From Candidatus Methylomirabilis tolerans (GTDB taxonomy: Bacteria; Methylomirabilota; Methylomirabilia; Methylomirabilales; Methylomirabilaceae), in the NCBI GenBank assembly GCA_019912425.1, contig JAIOIU010000029.1, positions 29,794-93,793 of the forward strand: 64,000 bases of DNA, read 5' to 3'. The translations under genes and the position numbers were made by a program. The notes beneath the pieces were generated by a model. That model had not been told where the DNA came from. It searched no databases and was given only the letters and a program-made list of their open reading frames with translations. Below are positions 35,881 to 44,326 of the stretch, one piece after another; the first letter of the stretch is position 1, and each line of letters opens with the position of its first letter.

Positions 35881-35971
35881 CCCTGTCCCCTCACCCGCAC
35901 CCTCTCCCAAGGGGCGAGGGCAAATAAAAAGACTCCTTTCCCCTGCGGGGGAGAGGATGAAGGTGACGGGG
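35881..35971. repeat. Intergenic imperfect inverted repeat
   Basis: CCCCTCACCCGCACCCTCTC with AAGGGG on the left and GGGGAGAGGATGAAGGTGAC plus GGGG on the right form an imperfect inverted repeat between the pump and copCD genes. It belongs to a different family from the CAGGGTATAGGG elements. Confidence 0.55.
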
Positions 35972-36027
35972 TGTAGAGCACGGGCGTCAATGTCCATCGA
36001 CGCGTCGGAAGCGTATGGAGTACAGCG

Positions 36028-37473
36028 ATGAATAGATCAGCACAATGGTCTGTCCTGCTGACAGCAGGCCTGCTGCTCTTTATCGCCACCACTGCGTGGG
36101 GCCATGCGTTTCCCGATCACTCAGAGCCACGGGTAGGGTTGGCGCTCCAGACCTCGCCCCCACGCGTGAGGATGTGGTTTGACGGAGCGCTGGAACCAAT
36201 CTTCAGTACGCTCAAGGTGATCAATGCTCGCCATCAGCAGGTTGACAACGGGGACGGAAGGGTGAACCCTGCCGTCCACACCGTCTTGGAGGCTTCTCTC
36301 CCGCCCCTACCGCAAGGGCAATACCGGATCTTGTGGAGCGTTGTCGCCCACGACGGCCACCGCACTGAAGGCGATCTTTCGTTCACTATCGGTCCCGGTC
36401 TGCCCGACCCACCCAGAGCCGGCAGCGAGACTGCGACGCTTCCCCAGCTCTTTGTCCGCTGGCTCAACCTTATCGGCCTCTCAATGCTGATCGGTACGCT
36501 GACCTTTCGCTTGCTCCTCACTCGGTCGGTTGCGCTCCCGCGTCAAGCATTCGAGAAGGTTGAACGGCCGCTTCGGAGACTGGAGCTGAGCTTGATCGTG
36601 CTTGTGGCGCTGACGAGTGTCGGCGAACTGATCCTGAGAGCGCAAATGATGAGCGATGTGCGCCTTGCCGAGATCAACGTCACTCTCCCGGTTGTGCTGC
36701 TACAGACCCACTTTGGCGCCGTCTGGCTTGTCCGGTTCGGCTTTGTCGGACTCCAGGGACTTCTCTGGGGTCTCGGACGAACAACTATGCCGCAAAGCCA
36801 ACGGGCCATCATGCTCTCCCTTTCCACGGCTACGGTCATCGCCCTCACAACGAGCCTGTCAGGGCATGCTGCCGACTGGGGAGACCTGACGATGCCTGTC
36901 CTCATCGATTGGATTCACCTGGTTGCGGTCTCTATCTGGATCGGCGGACTCTTCACGTTCGGATTCCTCCTCCAGCGCTTCGCCGCCACCCTTAGCACGG
37001 AGGAGGCGGCACGTGGACTCGCAGCGATCGGCCGTCCTTTCTCGAGGATGGCAGCCTACTGCGTGTTTACTCTGCTTGTGGCGGGGCTCTTCAACGCGTG
37101 GCTGCAGGTGAGATCGCTGCAGCCCCTTATCACGACCTCCTATGGGTTAACTCTGCTCGCCAAGGTCTTCCTGGTGGGACTCGTGTTGGCGCTGGCTGCC
37201 GTCAACCGATATTACTTCCTGCCTCTCTTGCGAGACCCGGCCGGCGCAGGTAGCCGACTGCCGGTAAAAACGATCAGTCGCCTTGGCGGCGCCTGGCTAA
37301 TAGGGGCCGGACGTAGCGAGGAGCGAAGAATCCGCCATCGCCTGCGTCAGTTCATGCGGTTGGAGTGGATCCTGATCGTCGCTGCCTTGGCTCTTGCGGC
37401 GCTTTTGACCCATCTTCCTCCGGCCCGTCACATCCTTGCCCATCAACATCTTGAGCAGTATACTCTTCGTTAG
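36028..37473 (+). CDS. CopC-CopD fusion, copper handling membrane protein
   Basis: A 481-residue fusion. After a signal peptide the mature protein begins HAFPDHSEP, where the N-terminal histidine is a copper ligand in CopC. The domain ends with the second ligand motif HDGHRTEGDLSF (about 110-121). A CopD domain with eight or so helices follows (RWLNLIGLSMLIGTLTF; HLVAVSIWIGGLFTFGFLL). CopCD proteins bind copper in the periplasm and move it into the cytosol. GGAG lies seven bases before ATG 36028. It follows the RND genes, so one metal locus is likely. Confidence 0.88.
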   Translation: MNRSAQWSVLLTAGLLLFIATTAWGHAFPDHSEPRVGLALQTSPPRVRMWFDGALEPIFSTLKVINARHQQVDNGDGRVNPAVHTVLEASLPPLPQGQYRILWSVVAHDGHRTEGDLSFTIGPGLPDPPRAGSETATLPQLFVRWLNLIGLSMLIGTLTFRLLLTRSVALPRQAFEKVERPLRRLELSLIVLVALTSVGELILRAQMMSDVRLAEINVTLPVVLLQTHFGAVWLVRFGFVGLQGLLWGLGRTTMPQSQRAIMLSLSTATVIALTTSLSGHAADWGDLTMPVLIDWIHLVAVSIWIGGLFTFGFLLQRFAATLSTEEAARGLAAIGRPFSRMAAYCVFTLLVAGLFNAWLQVRSLQPLITTSYGLTLLAKVFLVGLVLALAAVNRYYFLPLLRDPAGAGSRLPVKTISRLGGAWLIGAGRSEERRIRHRLRQFMRLEWILIVAALALAALLTHLPPARHILAHQHLEQYTLR

Positions 37474-37509
37474 ATATCGCTCTTGTCGTCCCCAGTCAAG
37501 GCCCCATAC

Positions 37510-37539
37510 TTGACGGAATCGGCCTGCGTATAGTATAAA
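37510..37539 (+). promoter_or_regulatory. Promoter of the lipid operon
   Basis: TTGACG (37510-37515), 18 bases, TATAAA (37534-37539). An AAGGAG just after it precedes GTG 37554, which opens a 27-codon frame ending in TGA at 37635-37637, possibly a leader peptide. Confidence 0.5.
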
Positions 37540-37637
37540 GGAGAGCTAGTAGAGTGCCGGCTGGACCCCGCGTCGGCCGGATGTCCGAATCCCAATCGGG
37601 CGACCGCCCCATCCGGGTCGGGACGGCCCCTTTGTGA

Positions 37638-38249
37638 GTGATGGTGATTTGTGCCTACATCCCTGGAGAAGCCCCGGTCGCGCTGTGGAAGCTCTCCTCC
37701 CGCGAGCGCTGTCGCCGCATCCTGCGGCAGGTGGGGGTCACGGCGATGGCGGAGGAGCTCGCGGCCGTCGTCCCCCCCGGCGATTCTGTACTCATCGTAC
37801 ACGGCGAGTACCTTGTGGACAGCCGACTGCTCCACGACCTGGCGCAGTCGGGCAATGTGCTGATCGAGGTCCCCGTTGGGCCTGCGCGCCGGGTAATGGC
37901 CGCCCACGTGCCCGCCGACGCGGCCCTGGCGACCTGCGCGATCCTGTCCTGGGAGGCGAGTCCGGCGACAGCCCAACGCAATCCCAATCTGATCTTACTG
38001 ACCGGCAGCCTGGCGCTCGGCTGGCCGGATTGGGGCTTAATGGCGGTGACCGTCTGGACGGCGGTCTCGACGGCGCTCCTCATGGGCCGTCTTAGTCTCG
38101 TCGTCTACACGCGGCTCGTCTACGGCTCATTGCGCTCCTGGCTGGCTGAGGGTGCGGGACCCGGTGGGCCGCTCACCGGCCGTCCGGCTGTTGACCGATG
38201 CGCTCTCATCTTCGGCGGGCGACGCGTGATCGAGATGGCGTCTGTGTGA
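37638..38249 (+). CDS. CDP-alcohol-phosphotransferase-like protein lacking its catalytic core
   Basis: A 203-residue protein. The first 110 residues (APVALWKLSSRERCRRILRQ, then VLIVHGEYLVDSRLLHDLAQ) resemble the nucleotidyltransferase-like N-terminal domain found on some bacterial CDP-alcohol phosphatidyltransferases. The rest has two hydrophobic segments (LILLTGSLALGWPDWGLMAV onward) like the last helices of those enzymes. The catalytic DG-x2-AR-x8-G-x3-D-x3-D motif is absent, so an internal deletion or a specialised fragment is likely. Starts are GTG 37638 or ATG 37641, neither with a clear ribosome site. It is 10 bases before the kinase gene. Confidence 0.55.
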   Translation: MMVICAYIPGEAPVALWKLSSRERCRRILRQVGVTAMAEELAAVVPPGDSVLIVHGEYLVDSRLLHDLAQSGNVLIEVPVGPARRVMAAHVPADAALATCAILSWEASPATAQRNPNLILLTGSLALGWPDWGLMAVTVWTAVSTALLMGRLSLVVYTRLVYGSLRSWLAEGAGPGGPLTGRPAVDRCALIFGGRRVIEMASV

Positions 38250-38259
38250 AAGGCGTCCT

Positions 38260-39294
38260 GTGATGTCTATGCTTGCGGAGTATAACGCCGGTCCTGCTCC
38301 TTACACCTCGGATTTATGGGACGCCGGCCGTCCACGACGGCTTGGCATCCTGATCAATCCGCAAAGCGGGACGACTCAACACAGCCTTCAGCCTCTTCTG
38401 CAGATCCTGGATCGGTACAAGTCGGCAATTCACCGACTGGTTGTGGGACCGAAAGATGTCTCCGACGCCCTCGCAGAGATGGCTGCGCAACAAGTAGAGG
38501 TCGTGGCCGTCTGCGGAGGTGATGGAACCGTCCATGCCGCACTGACAGCCCTGTTTCATGCCAGCCCCTTTACGGTAAGACCTCCAGTGGTTCTCATTGC
38601 GGGTGGGACCACAAACATGACTGCTGCCGATGTGGGTATGGAAGGCAAGCCGATACGGGCCTTAGAGCGCCTGCTGGCTTGGTCTGACGGGAGGGGGCCA
38701 GCGGGGCGGCGTATCCGGCGGGCAATCCTGCGGGTGGATTGTGGACCGGACAGCACTCCTCGATTTGGAATGTTCTTCAGCGCTGCCGGTATCGTTCACG
38801 TCACTCGCGTTCGACGCGCGACTCGCCGGCAGGCACGATCTGGACTGATGCGCGGTGGCCTAGGAACGGCCGTCACAGTGGGCCGGTATCTCGTAGGTCT
38901 TGCGCTGGGACGCCGCGTCGTTGAGCCTACCCCGATCGCTGTCCGGTTAGACGGGGAGTTGCATGGGACACATAACTACCTTGCGCTACTCATCACCACA
39001 TTGGCGCGGTTAAATCCCGGGATACGACCGTACTGGGGGAAGGAGGATGGTCCGCTCAGGTATACGGCGGTCTCCTATCAGCCCCAGGATCTGCTGCGCG
39101 CCGCGCCATCGCTCATCTCAGGAAGACCCAGCCGGTATCTGACACCTGAGGCCGGGTACACGAGCCGAAATATCCATGAAGCCGTCCTGCAAGTAGAAAC
39201 GGCATGCGCTCTTGACGGACAAATTCTGACGAGCGAGCCGTCGCATGTGTTAACAGTAAGTTATGGAGGGGAGGTTGACTTTGTACGGCTATGA
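38260..39294 (+). CDS. Diacylglycerol kinase-family lipid kinase
   Basis: A 344-residue protein with the DAGK catalytic domain: LGILINPQSGTTQHS (28-42) and the nucleotide loop VCGGDGTVHAAL (84-95), then VLIAGGTTNMTA. This family phosphorylates diacylglycerol, sphingoid bases or related lipids. Starts GTG 38260, ATG 38263 and ATG 38269 are all in frame; AAAGG at 38249 favours 38263. It overlaps the desaturase gene by 32 bases. Neighbours indicate lipid work, perhaps making the phosphatidic acid used by the Tam41-like protein. Confidence 0.85.
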   Translation: MMSMLAEYNAGPAPYTSDLWDAGRPRRLGILINPQSGTTQHSLQPLLQILDRYKSAIHRLVVGPKDVSDALAEMAAQQVEVVAVCGGDGTVHAALTALFHASPFTVRPPVVLIAGGTTNMTAADVGMEGKPIRALERLLAWSDGRGPAGRRIRRAILRVDCGPDSTPRFGMFFSAAGIVHVTRVRRATRRQARSGLMRGGLGTAVTVGRYLVGLALGRRVVEPTPIAVRLDGELHGTHNYLALLITTLARLNPGIRPYWGKEDGPLRYTAVSYQPQDLLRAAPSLISGRPSRYLTPEAGYTSRNIHEAVLQVETACALDGQILTSEPSHVLTVSYGGEVDFVRL

Positions 39295-40432
39295 AAAAAC
39301 GGCGCCCGCTATTGCCGTAGAGGAATCGGGATCGCCGGCTGCCGATGGACAAGAGACCTCGGCTTTTTCCCGCCGAGAAGCTAAGAAGCTTGTTCAGGAT
39401 TTATTCACCCCAAAGCCCATGCTCTATTGGGCCGACTTCCTGATCACGGTCTCCATCGGATACGGCTTTGCCGCTCTCTATCTTATGGCGCCGGCCTTCT
39501 CATTGATTCAGATAATCGCCATGCTATTGTCCGGACTGGCGTTGTTCAGGGTAGGCATCTTTATCCATGAGCTTGTCCATAGGGAGGAGGCTTCCATGAT
39601 AGGATTTCATATAGCATGGAATCTTCTTGTCGGGATGCCCTTGCTCATGCATTCATTCCTGTACAGGAATCACCTTGACCACCATCACCCACGCAAGTTC
39701 GGAACGCCCGCCGATGGTGAGTATCTACCCCTGGGCTCAGCCCCCCTTCGAGAAACTGCGTTGTATTTCGCACAAGTCCCGATCCTGCCGATCATGGCTG
39801 CCTTCCGCTTTCTGATCCTCGTGCCGCTATCGTTCCTGAATCCCCGTTGGCGGCGGTGGCTCCTGGAGTGTCGGTCATCGTATGCGATCGATCCCTACTA
39901 TAGGCGCACTATCCCATCAACGGAACGTCTGGATCTCTGGGCTGCGCTTGACCTGCTCGGCTTTGTCTGGGTCGTCGGTTCGCTGACGCTGATCCTGGGC
40001 GGTGTGATCACATGGACGACGATCGGACTCCTGTATTGCCTGGCCATCTGGACGATCGGCCTGAACTGGATTCGTACCCTTGCTGCGCACCGGTTTATGA
40101 ATGAGGGCGGCAACATGACGTACGAGGAGCAGGTTGAAGACTCCCTCACCATCGGGGGGCATTCCCTCCTATCGTATCTCCTGTTTCCGATCGGTTTACG
40201 TTATCATACCTTGCATCACCTGTTCCCGCTGATGCCCTATCATTCGATGGGCGAGGCGCATCGCCGCCTGATGAATGGGCTTCCCGAAGACTCGGTGTAC
40301 AGAAAAACGATCGTCCCCGGTTTGGTGGCTGTGCTTCGCGACCTCCTGCGTCACGCCAGCCTGGCTGGAAAGGCCGGCCGCAATCCAATGCAGGTATGGC
40401 GTCACCCGGAAACGGCGACCTATGCGCGATAA
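39263..40432 (+). CDS. Membrane fatty acid desaturase/hydroxylase
   Basis: A 389-residue membrane di-iron protein. The three histidine boxes are HELVH (102-106), HLDHH (137-141) and HTLHH with LFP after it (about 310). Between them are four or more hydrophobic helices. Such enzymes insert double bonds or hydroxyl groups in acyl chains or carotenoids with oxygen. The order in a lipid operon supports acyl-lipid as substrate. It overlaps the kinase gene at its start and the next gene by 11 bases at its end. Confidence 0.88.
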   Translation: MEGRLTLYGYEKTAPAIAVEESGSPAADGQETSAFSRREAKKLVQDLFTPKPMLYWADFLITVSIGYGFAALYLMAPAFSLIQIIAMLLSGLALFRVGIFIHELVHREEASMIGFHIAWNLLVGMPLLMHSFLYRNHLDHHHPRKFGTPADGEYLPLGSAPLRETALYFAQVPILPIMAAFRFLILVPLSFLNPRWRRWLLECRSSYAIDPYYRRTIPSTERLDLWAALDLLGFVWVVGSLTLILGGVITWTTIGLLYCLAIWTIGLNWIRTLAAHRFMNEGGNMTYEEQVEDSLTIGGHSLLSYLLFPIGLRYHTLHHLFPLMPYHSMGEAHRRLMNGLPEDSVYRKTIVPGLVAVLRDLLRHASLAGKAGRNPMQVWRHPETATYAR

Positions 40433-41384
40433 ACCGGCAGCGTGGACGCGGCTCACCTCTTTCATCGAACAGTATAGCGCGAGACCTGTGACGCCGGGGA
40501 TTCGCACGCTCGCCGACGCGCTTCTAAAGCAGTACGGCAACGGCGCCGCCGCGATACTCGCATACGGTTCCTGCTTTCGCAACCGGACGGATGAGGGGCT
40601 GGTCGATCTGTGTGTGCTGGTTGACAGCTACCGGTCTCTTCCTGGAAGCTCATGGCAGCAGTGGTTGTATCGTCTTCTGCCTCCCACTGTGTTTTATCTG
40701 GAAACCCCGCACGATGGCCGCCTGCTTCGATCAAAGTACATCGTGATCTCGCACGAAGACTTCGAGCGGGGTACCTCACCGCGTTGTTTTTATTCGTATC
40801 TCTGGGGCAGGTTTGCACAACCCACAGGCGTGCTGTATGTTCGAGACGAGTCCAGCGCCAGGCGGGTGTACGGGTCGTTGGCCCAGGCCGTCGTGACATT
40901 CGTCGATCGCGTCGTTCCGGTTCTGCCGTCTACGTTCGATGCCCGCGATCTGTGGCAGCAGGGACTGCGCCTGAGCTATGGTACCGAACTGAGGCCTGAG
41001 CGAACCGACGCCGTTGCGCGGTTGGTTGATCACTCCCTGGATTACTATGAGCAGGTGACCCGCATCGGAATGGACTGCGTGCCGTTCGATGTGCGACCGG
41101 CCGAGGAAGGTCGGAAGACCGGATATCGTGCGGCAATACCCTTCTCCGTCCGTTTCATGAGCGGCCTTGCATGGCGACTTCGGAAAGTACACGGGAAAAT
41201 GCTGAACGTGTTGCGCCTTCTGAAAGGATTATTGACGTTCAAGAGCGGCAGAGACTATATCCTGTGGAAGATCGAACGACATTCCGGCATGAGAATAGAC
41301 GTGCCGTCGTACTACGAGCGTTACCCATGGTTCGCGACAGCACTGATCCTCGGCAGGCTCTACCGGCAAGGCGCGTTCCGATAG
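40422..41384 (+). CDS. Tam41-like nucleotidyltransferase (putative CDP-diacylglycerol synthase)
   Basis: A 320-residue soluble protein from ATG 40422. It has a nucleotidyltransferase core, ILAYGSCFRNRTDEGLVDLC (45-64), continuing VLVDSY, with GS and acidic metal residues. KYIVISHEDFERGTSPRCFY and then LWGRFAQPTGVLYV follow. This order (GS...D, then KYxVIS...W...GRxxxP) recalls mitochondrial Tam41, which makes CDP-diacylglycerol from phosphatidic acid and CTP. The link is from memory of that family and should be tested. It overlaps the desaturase gene by 11 bases. The long upstream frame is only its shadow. Confidence 0.6.
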   Translation: MRDKPAAWTRLTSFIEQYSARPVTPGIRTLADALLKQYGNGAAAILAYGSCFRNRTDEGLVDLCVLVDSYRSLPGSSWQQWLYRLLPPTVFYLETPHDGRLLRSKYIVISHEDFERGTSPRCFYSYLWGRFAQPTGVLYVRDESSARRVYGSLAQAVVTFVDRVVPVLPSTFDARDLWQQGLRLSYGTELRPERTDAVARLVDHSLDYYEQVTRIGMDCVPFDVRPAEEGRKTGYRAAIPFSVRFMSGLAWRLRKVHGKMLNVLRLLKGLLTFKSGRDYILWKIERHSGMRIDVPSYYERYPWFATALILGRLYRQGAFR

Positions 41385-41401
41385 AGAAAGATCGGTCGGC
41401 C

Positions 41402-41917
41402 ATGAATCGCGTACCGGCTGTCTTATCCAGCCTTTTACTCGTCTACCTGTTCTTGCTGCCGTGGAACGTGCACGCCCAGATTGAGGCAACCGAGGGGGCA
41501 TGCACCCGCACGTCCGCCGCCATCGATGTTCGAGTACAGGGGGTAAGGAGCGATCGCGGCAACATTATGTTCGTCCTGTACGGCGACAATCCCGACGATT
41601 TTCTGGTAAAAGGGAAGAGGATCTTTAAGCAACCGTTTGCCGCGAAGCGCGGAACCGTGGCGTTCTGCGTGATCGTCCCAAAGGCAGGCGCCTATGCCGC
41701 CAGTGTCTATCACGATGAAAACGGGAACAAGAAATTTGACAGAAGTTGGATCGGGATACCAGCCGAAGGTGCCGGTTTTTCGAACAATCCCGCGCTGTTG
41801 TTAGGCCCACCCCGCCATGCGCAAGCGGCATTTCAGGTCTCGACCGGCCCCAAGCGCGTGGAGATCCAGCTCAACTATTCATTTGCCTCCGAACAACGAG
41901 GTCCTGATCTACAGTAA
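41402..41917 (+). CDS. Exported DUF2141 protein
   Basis: A 171-residue protein with a signal peptide (VLSSLLLVYLFLLPWNVHAQ) and the DUF2141 pattern: IDVRVQGVRSDRGNIMFVLY, then FCVIVPKAGAYAASVYHDEN and GNKKFDRSWIGIPAEGAGFS. The family forms a periplasmic beta-sandwich and often sits beside carotenoid or lipid genes; its activity is not known. ATG 41402 is 17 bases after the Tam41-like stop. It closes the operon. Confidence 0.8.
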   Translation: MNRVPAVLSSLLLVYLFLLPWNVHAQIEATEGACTRTSAAIDVRVQGVRSDRGNIMFVLYGDNPDDFLVKGKRIFKQPFAAKRGTVAFCVIVPKAGAYAASVYHDENGNKKFDRSWIGIPAEGAGFSNNPALLLGPPRHAQAAFQVSTGPKRVEIQLNYSFASEQRGPDLQ

Positions 41918-42343
41918 TTGAGGACCGGTCGTTTCCACATTTGAAGGCTTTCCCCCGCTCCGATAGTCTCTCTCAGCCCAACAATTCTCCGTGCGCTTTA
42001 ACGTCAACATGACTGTCGTGGAATCGGGCGTCTTTCCGCAATCCATGGCACCATAGTATGGGGACGAACGTACGACGCAACTATTTAATGAATATCGTAA
42101 AGATCGCTCCGATAATGAGGAGAGCGATCAATGAAAAAAACGGAATGAGCAGCAGCTTGTAGTCGCGGAGTTTGAGGCGCATGTGTGCTCCTGGTCTGAA
42201 GATCTAGGTAAAGTGGGCTGGAATCAGTGAAGCGAATCCCAGCAGTTCGCGTGCTTCCATCGATACGCCGCCACTTCCAGTGATACCGCCAAGGTCATTG
42301 AGCCAAGTTTCTCGCTTCAACCCAAACCTACCTCGCCTACTTG
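41918..42343. other. Intergenic stretch with one tiny minus-strand gene
   Basis: About 425 bases between the DUF2141 gene and the first comM fragment. Apart from the short membrane-protein frame at 42081-42182 I see no gene, RNA or clear repeat. Confidence 0.5.
42081..42182 (-). CDS. 33-residue single-helix membrane protein
   Basis: A short frame, MRLKLRDYKLLLIPF and onward, ending IFTIFIK and TAG. It has a positively charged start and one continuous hydrophobic helix of about 22 residues. A GGAG sits six bases before the ATG, better than many long genes here. No family is recognised. It is too short for most gene finders. Confidence 0.45.
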   Translation of the reverse strand: MRLKLRDYKLLLIPFFSLIALLIIGAIFTIFIK

Positions 42344-42344
42344 C

Positions 42345-42831
42345 TACCACCCGGTACGGCGGTCCAGGGTGCGGTACTGGATCGCCTCGGCCAGATAGTC
42401 GGTTCGGATCGTCTCGTGGCCTTCAAGGTCGGCAATGGTCCGGGCGACCTTGAGGATCCGATCGTGCGCCCGCGCGGACAGCCCGAGCCGCTCGATGGCA
42501 GTTTCCAGGAGCGCCTGCCCATCGGGTCCGATCTGGCAGTGCCGCCGAAGCTGCTTCACGCCCATCTGGGCATTACAGAAGGTCCGGGTTCGCCTGAACC
42601 GCTCCTGCTGGAGAGCCCTGGACTCCTTCACTCGCTCTCGCACCTGCTCAGAGGGTTCCCCTTGGGAATCGGTCGTAATTTCCCGATAACGCAGCGACGG
42701 CACATCGAGGTGTAAGTCGATCCGGTCCAGCAGCGGGCCGGAGATCCGCGACCGGTACCGCTGAATCTGTGGAGGGGAGCAGGTGCACGGTCGCTGCGGG
42801 TCGGTGAAGTAGCCGCAGGGGCAGGGATTCA
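42345..42831 (-). pseudogene. Duplicate of the comM 3' end, copy 1 (487 bp)
   Basis: This matches 45541-46027 (the end of intact comM) without gaps and with about 14 mismatches by eye. It encodes the last 161 residues (from NPCPCGYF to RRTGW) with only three amino-acid changes. There is no start or ATPase core, so it is not a functional gene. The match stops sharply at 42831, where XRE-regulator sequence begins. The low number of amino-acid changes suggests a recent copy or gene conversion with comM. Confidence 0.9.
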
Positions 42832-42837
42832 GGCACC

Positions 42838-43314
42838 ATTTATGGGTCCCTGACCTTCCCCCGACCATGTGTCCCACCCTCCGGCTACCCTGCCCATCCC
42901 CGAAGCCTCGGGGAGCACCTCCGCAAACGGCGGCTCGATCTTGGATTATTCCAGAACCAGGTCGCCAACCAATTAGGCGTTGACGAGATGACCGTCGTCT
43001 ACTGGGAGAAGGCACGGATTAAGCCATCCGTCAGACAGCTTCCCAAGCTCGTCACGTTCCTCGGCTATGTCCCCTTCGAGTGCCCACCGGACCCTCTCGG
43101 GCGGCTTCGGTACTGTAAATTGATCCATGGGTTGTCGTACGGCGATCTGGCCAGGGCGCTCGGGACGGACGACTCGGTGGTGACGGGGTGGCTCGCCTGG
43201 AAGCATCGGCCGAGCCCTCGGTCGGTGGAGCGGATTGACGCCTTTCTTCGCACAAAAGCTCTCCCCGCACCCCCCGCACAGCCCACTGCAGACTCCTGGT
43301 GCGGTGATCCGTGA
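42838..43314 (+). CDS. XRE-type helix-turn-helix protein, 5' end uncertain
   Basis: The frame reads PRSLGEHLRKRRLDLGLFQN, then QVANQLGVDEMTVVYWEKAR, a clear XRE-like helix-turn-helix. A second, weaker one follows in the C-terminal half: LSYGDLARALGTDDSVVTGW. It is open from 42808, but no ATG, GTG or TTG occurs before ATG 42988, which would cut the first helix-turn-helix in half. The 5' end therefore appears lost at the junction with the comM fragment, or a rare start (CTG 42850) is used. It is likely a remnant regulator. Confidence 0.55.
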   Translation: MYGSLTFPRPCVPPSGYPAHPRSLGEHLRKRRLDLGLFQNQVANQLGVDEMTVVYWEKARIKPSVRQLPKLVTFLGYVPFECPPDPLGRLRYCKLIHGLSYGDLARALGTDDSVVTGWLAWKHRPSPRSVERIDAFLRTKALPAPPAQPTADSWCGDP

Positions 43315-43454
43315 GTTCTGCTCATACCTCACTCAATCGGAATCTCCTCCCCCTTCGAGCGGGGCTTCGTCATGCCCTCATCCTACACGACCGACGCGGG
43401 AAGGCCAAGGGCTCAGGAGATCGCCCGGCAGTCCGCTCTGAATCGGTCCCCTCT

Positions 43455-43571
43455 TTACCGAAGGAGCGCCTTGAGCAGCCTATAGGCCAGTTGAAGCTCC
43501 GTTCGACCCGCATCCTTGAGCAGTTCGTGAATCATCGCCCGAAGCTTCGGGATCGTTGGCTCCTCATGCTG
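43455..43571 (-). pseudogene. Possible gene fragment
   Basis: A minus-strand frame of 37 codons reads TIPKLRAMIHELLKDAGRTE and then LQLAYRLLKALLR before TAA. It is amphipathic-helical and looks protein-like but has no upstream start. It may be the tail of a lost gene. The rest of the 263-base gap shows nothing. Confidence 0.25.
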
Positions 43572-43577
43572 TCGCGT

Positions 43578-43991
43578 TCATAGACCAATCTGGCGCTTAG
43601 CAAGATAATCCTTGACCGCGACAATAAAAGCCTTGGACTCCTCGATTAACGGTTCAACTTGGTCAAGGCTGGGCTCGACGTATTCTCGATAATCGCTCCG
43701 TTGCCTCAGTTCGAAGGCCCTGTTGAGAGCGCGTCCAAGCGCCACTGGGAGAAGGCCACCTTTAATGAAGTGCTTGTTGAAGTAGGTGAGAACACCAATG
43801 TGCTTTGATGATGCATAGGGCTCATTGACGAGAAGAGCCAAGACAGCGTAGAACATTGCATAGTACGCCCTATTGATGATGCTGCGCGAGCTTTTCCTTC
43901 CTGCCAGGAGGAATGCCGCCTCTTCCAGGCTTTCGTCAGCCTGCTTGAGTCGGTACTGGATTAGCTCGCGTCTCTTTTCTTCAAGGGTCAA
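43578..43991 (-). CDS. HEPN-domain protein (UPF0332-like), putative toxin
   Basis: A 137-residue all-helical protein with the HEPN pattern SIINRAYYAMFYAVLALLVN followed by SSKHIGVLTYFNKHFIKGG, as in UPF0332 proteins. HEPN partners of MNT proteins are often RNases that the MNT protein silences by AMPylation. The start is TTG 43991, overlapping the MNT stop (TTGA). The gene order MNT then HEPN is typical. Confidence 0.85.
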   Translation of the reverse strand: MTLEEKRRELIQYRLKQADESLEEAAFLLAGRKSSRSIINRAYYAMFYAVLALLVNEPYASSKHIGVLTYFNKHFIKGGLLPVALGRALNRAFELRQRSDYREYVEPSLDQVEPLIEESKAFIVAVKDYLAKRQIGL

Positions 43992-44320
43992 ACTTTGACG
44001 CCCTCCCGTTCAATGACGCGGTACAGCGGCGATTCTCCAAGTGGCCCTTCTTCAATTTCCCGCCTGCCGAAGATCACAACGGAAATAAAGCAGTCATGCT
44101 CGAGATTGATCTTGAACACAATGTCATCGATCTCGGACTCGGATACCGGGTTGTAATCTTCGATCTCGATCATCACATCGATGTCGGAATCGGGCGCCGC
44201 GTCACCGCGTGCCTTTGAGCCGAATATGCGAAAATCGATAAGTTCGAACCGCTCTTCGAGCTTTCTTTTCAGCTCCGAAAGCGCAGCCCGTTCACTGTCC
44301 ACTAACTCGATTGTTTTCAT
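43988..44320 (-). CDS. MNT-domain nucleotidyltransferase antitoxin (MntA-like)
   Basis: A minimal nucleotidyltransferase of 110 residues. The signature IFGSKARGDAAPDSDIDVMI holds the GS motif and two metal aspartates. Together with the HEPN protein it forms an MNT-HEPN toxin-antitoxin pair. I chose ATG 44320 over 44338. A promoter with -10 at 44332-44327 puts the transcription start on or next to this ATG, so the mRNA may be leaderless. Confidence 0.85.
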   Translation of the reverse strand: MKTIELVDSERAALSELKRKLEERFELIDFRIFGSKARGDAAPDSDIDVMIEIEDYNPVSESEIDDIVFKINLEHDCFISVVIFGRREIEEGPLGESPLYRVIEREGVKV

Positions 44321-44326
44321 GTGTAC

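Noticed and set aside
40275..40421. N-terminal extension of the Tam41-like protein
   Set aside because: These codons overlap the desaturase in another frame and do not look like protein; ATG 40422 gives a compact start.
42344..43015. A 223-residue ComM-like protein
   Set aside because: It is a comM tail fragment joined to antisense of the XRE gene; no ATPase core and no plausible start.
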